NCBI RefSeq assembly: GCF_015461845.1
Contig: NZ_JACOPW010000003.1
Location: forward strand, 744,001-808,000
Reading direction: 5' to 3'
From: Pseudomonas mucoides
GTDB lineage: Bacteria; Pseudomonadota; Gammaproteobacteria; Pseudomonadales; Pseudomonadaceae
DNA: 64,000 nucleotides
This document shows positions 59,548 through 64,000 of this stretch, piece by piece. The position numbers were made by a program, and so were the translations under genes. The notes beneath the pieces were generated by a model, which searched no databases, was not told the origin of the DNA, and saw nothing but the letters and a program-made list of their open reading frames with translations. The number at the start of each line of letters is the position of its first letter. The stretch's first letter is position 1.

Positions 59548-62319
59548 TCAGTGAGCCTCATCCCAGTTATTCCCGACCCCAACCTCCACCAGAAGCGGGA
59601 CGTCCAGCTTCGCCGCATCACTCATGTGGATACGAATTTCTTCGCGAACCTGATCGACCAGATCCTCACGCACCTCAAGCACCAATTCATCGTGCACCTG
59701 CAGGATGACTTTGGCGTCGAGACCTGACGAGGTCAGCCAGTTATCCACCGCCACCATGGCTTTCTTGATGATGTCCGCCGCCGTGCCTTGCATCGGGGCG
59801 TTGATCGCCGTGCGCTCGGCACCTTTGCGCAGGGCCGGGTTTTTCGCGTTGATTTCCGGCAGGTACAAGCGACGACCGAAGATCGTTTCAACGAAACCTT
59901 GCTTGGCCGCCTGGGCGCGCGTGCGCTCCATGTATTGCAGCACGCCCGGATAGCGGGCGAAATAACGGTCGATGTAGGCCTGAGACTGTTTGCGATCCAC
60001 GCCGATCTGCTTGGCCAGGCCAAACGCGCTCATGCCGTAGATCAAGCCGAAGTTGATCGCCTTGGCACTGCGGCGCTGATCAGTGGTGACGTCGGCCAGT
60101 TCCACGCCGAAAACTTCAGCGGCGGTGGCCTTGTGCACGTCCAGATCATTGCGGAACGCATGTAACAAACCTTCGTCCTTGGCCAGGTGGGCCATGATCC
60201 GCAGTTCGATCTGCGAGTAGTCCGCCGCCAGCAATTTGTAGCCTGTGGGGGCAACAAACGCCTGACGAATGCGCCGGCCTTCGGCGGTGCGGATCGGAAT
60301 GTTCTGCAGGTTCGGATCACTGGACGACAAACGCCCGGTCGCCGCGACAGCCTGATGGTAGGAGGTGTGAATCCGCCCTGTGCGCGGATTGATCTGTTCC
60401 GGCAGCCGATCGGTGTAGGTGCTTTTCAGCTTGCTCATCGAGCGGTACTGCATCAGCACTTTAGGCAGCGGGAAATCCTGTTCGGCCAATTCCGCCAGCA
60501 CGGCTTCGGCGGTGGAGGCCTGGCCCTTGGCCGTTTTGCTGAGCACCGGCAGTCCGAGTTTTTCGTACAGGATCACGCCCAATTGCTTGGGTGAGCCGAG
60601 GTTGAATTCTTCGCCAGCGATGGCGAACGCCTCACGCTCGAGCGCGACCATCTTCTCGCCCAGTTCCACGCTCTGAATGCCCAGCAGATTGGCGTCGACC
60701 AGCGCACCCTGGCGCTCGATCCGCGCCAGGACCGGTACCAGCGGCATTTCGATTTCGCTCAGGACTTTGCTCAGGCTCGGGATGGCATTGAGTTTTTCCT
60801 GCAGGGTTTGGTGCAGGCGCAGGGTCACGTCGGCGTCTTCGGCGGCGTAAGGCCCGGCCAGTTCCAGAGAGATCTGGTCAAAAGTCAGCTGCTTGGCGCC
60901 CTTGCCGGCGATGTCCTGGAAGCTGGTGGTGGTGTGATTCAGGTACTTGAGCGCCAGGCTGTCCATGTCGTGACGGGTTGCCGTGGAATCCAGCACGTAG
61001 GATTCGAGCATGGTGTCGAAAGCGATGCCCTGCACGGTGATGCCGCAGCTCTGGTCACCGCCGATGGCGCAGTTGGCCAGGATATTCATGTCGAACTTGG
61101 CGTGCTGGCCAACCTTGAGCTTGTTCGGGTCTTCCAGAATCGGCTTCAGCGCACGAAGGACGGTGTCACGGTCCAGCTGATCCGGCACGCCCATGTAGGA
61201 ATGGGTCAGCGGGATGTAGGCCGCTTCGTTGGCTTGTACAGCGAAAGACAGGCCGACCAATTGCGCCTGCTGCGCATCAATGCCGGTGGTTTCGGTGTCG
61301 AAGGCGATCAGCTTGGCGTCGTTGAGTTTCTTCAGCCACAGGTCGAATTCAGCTTGGGTGAGGATGGTTGTGTAGTTGAGTTCAGTCTCGGTGGCGACTT
61401 CTTCAGCTACCGGCGCGGTGACTTCCTGCCCGGAACGCTTGGCGTCGCGCTGGTTGTCTTCGAACCAGCTCTTGAACTCCAGCAGGGTGTACAACTCGGC
61501 GAGCTTGTCGTGGTCCGGTTTGCCCATTTGCAGGTCATCGAGACCGATGTCCAGCGGCACGTCGATCTTGATGGTCGCCAGTTGATAGGAGAGGAAAGCC
61601 ATCTCCCTGTGCTCTTCAAGCTTGGCCGGCAAGGTTTTCGCGCCGCGAATCGGCAGGGTCGGGACGATGTCGAGCTGTGCATACAACTCGGTCAGGCCGC
61701 CATTCACGCCCACCAGCAGGCCCGAAGCGGTCTTCGGGCCAATACCCGGAACGCCCGGGATGTTGTCGGAAGAGTCGCCCATGAGGGCCAGATAATCGAT
61801 GATCTGCTCGGGAGCGACCCCGAATTTCTCCTTCACGCCCTCCACGTCCATGCTGCTACCGGTCATGGTATTGACCAAGGTAATGTGGCCGTCGACCAGT
61901 TGCGCCATGTCCTTGTCGCCGGTGGAGATGATTACCGGGCGATCCGCCGCCGCGCTGCTGCGGGCCAGGGTGCCGATCACGTCATCGGCCTCGACGCCTT
62001 CGACGCACAGCAGCGGGAAGCCCAAAGCGATCACGCTCTGGTGCAGCGGCTCGATTTGCACGCGCATGTCGTCGGGCATGCTTGGGCGGTTGGCCTTGTA
62101 CTCGGCGAACATCTCGTCGCGGAACGTCCCGCCTTTGGCGTCGAACACCACGGCAAACGGACTGTCCGGGTACTGCTTGCGCAGACTCTTGAGCATATTC
62201 AGCACACCTTTGACCGCACCGGTCGGCAAACCTTTGGAAGTGGTCAGCGGCGGCAGGGCGTGAAAGGCGCGGTACAGGTAAGAAGAACCGTCCACCAGGA
62301 CGAGGGGGGCTTGGCTCAT
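59548..62319 (-). CDS. polA: DNA polymerase I
   Basis: Gap filling and Okazaki-fragment maturation. The start MSQAPLVLVDGSSYLYRAF at 62319 gives 923 residues; a TTG four codons upstream is unlikely. The 5' nuclease domain (about 1-290) has VFDAKGGTFRDE and SGDKDMAQL. The 3'-5' exonuclease begins near 330 and its DTETTG metal motif is intact, so proofreading should be active. Polymerase motif A DYSQIELRIMAHLA lies near 697 and motif C QVHDELVLEV near 873. Confidence 0.98.
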   Translation of the reverse strand: MSQAPLVLVDGSSYLYRAFHALPPLTTSKGLPTGAVKGVLNMLKSLRKQYPDSPFAVVFDAKGGTFRDEMFAEYKANRPSMPDDMRVQIEPLHQSVIALGFPLLCVEGVEADDVIGTLARSSAAADRPVIISTGDKDMAQLVDGHITLVNTMTGSSMDVEGVKEKFGVAPEQIIDYLALMGDSSDNIPGVPGIGPKTASGLLVGVNGGLTELYAQLDIVPTLPIRGAKTLPAKLEEHREMAFLSYQLATIKIDVPLDIGLDDLQMGKPDHDKLAELYTLLEFKSWFEDNQRDAKRSGQEVTAPVAEEVATETELNYTTILTQAEFDLWLKKLNDAKLIAFDTETTGIDAQQAQLVGLSFAVQANEAAYIPLTHSYMGVPDQLDRDTVLRALKPILEDPNKLKVGQHAKFDMNILANCAIGGDQSCGITVQGIAFDTMLESYVLDSTATRHDMDSLALKYLNHTTTSFQDIAGKGAKQLTFDQISLELAGPYAAEDADVTLRLHQTLQEKLNAIPSLSKVLSEIEMPLVPVLARIERQGALVDANLLGIQSVELGEKMVALEREAFAIAGEEFNLGSPKQLGVILYEKLGLPVLSKTAKGQASTAEAVLAELAEQDFPLPKVLMQYRSMSKLKSTYTDRLPEQINPRTGRIHTSYHQAVAATGRLSSSDPNLQNIPIRTAEGRRIRQAFVAPTGYKLLAADYSQIELRIMAHLAKDEGLLHAFRNDLDVHKATAAEVFGVELADVTTDQRRSAKAINFGLIYGMSAFGLAKQIGVDRKQSQAYIDRYFARYPGVLQYMERTRAQAAKQGFVETIFGRRLYLPEINAKNPALRKGAERTAINAPMQGTAADIIKKAMVAVDNWLTSSGLDAKVILQVHDELVLEVREDLVDQVREEIRIHMSDAAKLDVPLLVEVGVGNNWDEAH

Positions 62320-62393
62320 GAGCAGGATCAACCTTTTCGGCGGGTCCGGCGCTAGAATAGCGGGACCGTTGACGACAAAGGGACAAGGTTATC

Positions 62394-62684
62394 ATGCGCA
62401 CACTAAATCGCCTGTTGCTGGCTGGCTTGTTTGCAACTGTTCCATTGGCCGCCATGGCGGCGGACGATGTTTCGAAACAGGAACCGCAAGTGACGATCCG
62501 CATGGAAGGGGACAAGGTCATTCAGGAGTACCGTCAAAATGGTTTTCTGTATGCCATCAAAGTCACGCCCAAAGGCGGCAAGCCGTATTTCCTCGTACGC
62601 GCCGATGGTACAGAGGCAAACTACATCCGCTCGGATCAGCCGGATATGCTGATTCCGGCGTGGGAAATTTTCACCTGGAAGTAG
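62394..62684 (+). CDS. DUF2782 small exported protein
   Basis: A 96-residue protein with signal peptide MRTLNRLLLAGLFATVPLAAMA and a compact domain (VTIRMEGDKVIQEYRQNGFLYAIKV, GGKPYFLVRADG, PAWEIFTWK) defining DUF2782. Function unknown. It is divergent from polA and precedes thrB by 57 bp. The neighbourhood order polA-DUF2782-thrB-znuA is conserved in Pseudomonas. Confidence 0.9.
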   Translation: MRTLNRLLLAGLFATVPLAAMAADDVSKQEPQVTIRMEGDKVIQEYRQNGFLYAIKVTPKGGKPYFLVRADGTEANYIRSDQPDMLIPAWEIFTWK

Positions 62685-62741
62685 TTTCTTAATTTCAATC
62701 GGCGTCGGCTCACAAGCGGCGCCCGTACTGGCAGTTTAAAC

Positions 62742-63692
62742 ATGTCTGTGTTCACCCCCCTGGCTCGGCCCGAGCTGGAAGCTTTTCTCGCCCCTTATGG
62801 CCTCGGCCGCCTGCTCGATTTCCAGGGGATTGCTGCCGGTAGCGAAAACACCAATTTTTTCATCAGCCTGGAGCAGGGCGAATTCGTCCTGACCCTGGTC
62901 GAGCGCGGCCCGGTCGATGAAATGCCGTTCTTCATTGAACTGCTCGACGTTCTGCACGAGGCCGATTTGCCGGTGCCTTACGCGCTGCGCACCACCGACG
63001 GCGTGGCCCTGCGCGAACTGGCCGGCAAGCCTGCCCTGTTGCAACCGCGATTGGCCGGCAAGCACATCAAGCAGGCCAATGCGCAGCACTGCGCGCAGGT
63101 CGGCGAGTTGCTTGCGCACCTGCATCTGGCGACCCAGGCCAACATGATCAAGCGCAAAACCGATCGTGGTCTGGACTGGATGCTGGAGGAGGGCACGCAG
63201 TTTCTTTCGCACCTGAACGCCGAACAAAGCGATCTGCTGAAACGGGCGCTGGATGAAATCGCCGAGCAGAAGGCAAAAATCCTGGCGCTGCCGCGGGCCA
63301 ATATCCATGCCGACCTGTTCCGCGATAATGCGATGTTCGAAGGCACCCACCTGACCGGGTTGATCGACTTCTACAACGCCTGCTCGGGGCCGATGCTCTA
63401 CGACGTGGCGATTGCCTTGAACGACTGGTGTTCGGACGATGACGGTTTGATCGATGGGCCGCGGGCGCGGGCATTGCTGGGGGCTTATGCGGCGTTGCGT
63501 CCGTTCACGGCGGCTGAAGCCGAGCTGTGGCCGACGATGCTGCGCGTGGCGTGTGTGCGGTTCTGGTTATCGCGGTTGATCGCGGCGGAATCGTTCGCCG
63601 GGCAGGACGTGTTAATTCACGACCCGATGGAATTTCAGCTGCGGTTGGCACAGCGGCAGAAGGTCAGCACACCGCTGCCGTTTGCCCTTTAA
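62742..63692 (+). CDS. thrB: Homoserine kinase (APH-fold ThrB type)
   Basis: Phosphorylates L-homoserine in threonine synthesis. The 316-residue protein is of the aminoglycoside-phosphotransferase-fold class used by pseudomonads, not the GHMP class of E. coli. The Brenner loop reads HADLFRDN near 189-196 and the metal-binding aspartate lies in LIDFYN near 207. The N-terminal ATP site contains SENTNFFISL near 34. It is convergent with znuA, with a short GC hairpin between. Confidence 0.95.
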   Translation: MSVFTPLARPELEAFLAPYGLGRLLDFQGIAAGSENTNFFISLEQGEFVLTLVERGPVDEMPFFIELLDVLHEADLPVPYALRTTDGVALRELAGKPALLQPRLAGKHIKQANAQHCAQVGELLAHLHLATQANMIKRKTDRGLDWMLEEGTQFLSHLNAEQSDLLKRALDEIAEQKAKILALPRANIHADLFRDNAMFEGTHLTGLIDFYNACSGPMLYDVAIALNDWCSDDDGLIDGPRARALLGAYAALRPFTAAEAELWPTMLRVACVRFWLSRLIAAESFAGQDVLIHDPMEFQLRLAQRQKVSTPLPFAL

Positions 63693-63701
63693 ATTGTGAC
63701 C

Positions 63702-63717
63702 AGGGGGCAAGCCCCCT
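63702..63717. terminator. Short GC hairpin between thrB and znuA
   Basis: AGGGGGC-AA-GCCCCCT in the 47-bp gap between convergent stops. There is no T tract, and similar GGGGGCAAGCCCCCTCGCC units are frequent pseudomonad intergenic repeats. Confidence 0.5.
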
Positions 63718-63739
63718 CGCCACACAGGTTCTGTATTGG

Positions 63740-64000
63740 TTACAACGACTCCAGACACCCCGCCAAATCATTCCCCAGCTTCTCCAGCACCTGCTCATAC
63801 CCCTGAGCAGTCGCTGGCGTGTACCCACCCAACGCATCCAGTTCCGCCAGTTTCACCGGCAAACCCGCGACCAGCGTCTCTGCCAGGCGCGGACGCAACG
63901 GCGGTTCGCTGAATACGCAGGTCTTGCCGACTTCCTGCAACCGCGTGCGCATCGTTGCGACGTGTTGGGCACCCGGCTGGACTTCGGCCGCAACGCTGAA
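63740..64000 (-). CDS. znuA: Zinc ABC transporter substrate-binding protein, 5'-truncated by the window
   Basis: C-terminal part of the high-affinity zinc uptake binding protein ZnuA. The frame runs open to the last base of the window (FSVAAEVQPGAQHVATMRTRLQEVGKT), so it starts beyond the right edge. The visible 86 residues contain CVFSEPPLRPRLAETL, the second-lobe segment of the cluster A-I family, and a C-terminal cysteine pair with that CVFSEP cysteine (C near the end, GCLESL), typical of ZnuA. Confidence 0.93.
   Translation of the reverse strand, partial: FSVAAEVQPGAQHVATMRTRLQEVGKTCVFSEPPLRPRLAETLVAGLPVKLAELDALGGYTPATAQGYEQVLEKLGNDLAGCLESL

Noticed and set aside
60808..62355. Long open frame antisense to polA
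   Set aside because: Same shadow effect; polA is unambiguous on the other strand.

Overview
The window is chromosomal DNA of a fluorescent pseudomonad, most likely the Pseudomonas fluorescens species complex. The evidence is the dnaN-recF-gyrB start, the plsC-gmhB-glyS-glyQ-tag-lpxL order, the algB-kinB and engB-ersA-polA blocks, and many copies of the GAGCCTGCTCGCGA REP repeat. The left edge lies just to the right of oriC. No tRNA, rRNA, CRISPR array, insertion sequence or prophage structural gene was seen.

Layout. (1) 1-4.4 kb: replication and topology genes dnaN (5' truncated by the window), recF and gyrB. (2) 4.4-21.5 kb: conserved housekeeping block. It holds the lysophosphatidate acyltransferase, GmhB, both glycyl-tRNA synthetase subunits, Tag, a lipid A acyltransferase, a PilZ protein, a TPR protein, TrkA, RsmB, Fmt, Def, a LysM protein, DprA, TsaC, quinone reductase, HemF and AroE. 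(3) 21.6-26.9 kb: choline-O-sulfate unit (LysR regulator divergent from betC, then a choline-type binding protein and a SulP transporter). (4) 27-44.3 kb: accessory stretch. It holds small metabolic genes, a CitMHS citrate transporter, TerC, a DUF6124 gene behind a structured leader, a decaying PAAR / DUF2515 / membrane-protein module of type VI secretion character, a Na/Pi-cotransporter homologue, an M16 peptidase homologue, an Mla/MCE-type lipid ABC transporter and an SpmA-SpmB fusion. (5) 44.4-64 kb: second conserved block. It holds gltP, an Ivy lysozyme inhibitor with DUF1328, AlgB/KinB, an EAL phosphodiesterase, an AmpD-type amidase, a GGDEF cyclase, DsbA, cytochromes c4 and c5, EngB, the sRNA ErsA, PolA, ThrB and the end of ZnuA. 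From memory, blocks 2-3 correspond to P. aeruginosa PAO1 genes just right of oriC and block 5 to genes just left of it, so the 27-44 kb stretch sits at a synteny junction.

Co-operating groups: def-fmt-rsmB-trkA (N-formylation cycle and rRNA methylation, then K+ uptake); glyQ-glyS; betC-binding protein-SulP with its LysR regulator; the MlaE/F/D/lipoprotein set; AlgB-KinB next to c-di-GMP genes and to ErsA, whose upstream sequence resembles an AlgU promoter.

Observations most worth checking: the PAAR island with three independent ORF-breaking lesions around an intact effector candidate; a C4-antisense-like leader that can pair over the DUF6124 ribosome-binding site; 14 exact DnaA boxes in the first 27 kb and none seen in the remaining 37 kb; an origin-like AT-rich gap after gyrB; and a Crc/Hfq-type A-rich motif on a small ORF before the citrate transporter. 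All coordinates and counts were read by eye.
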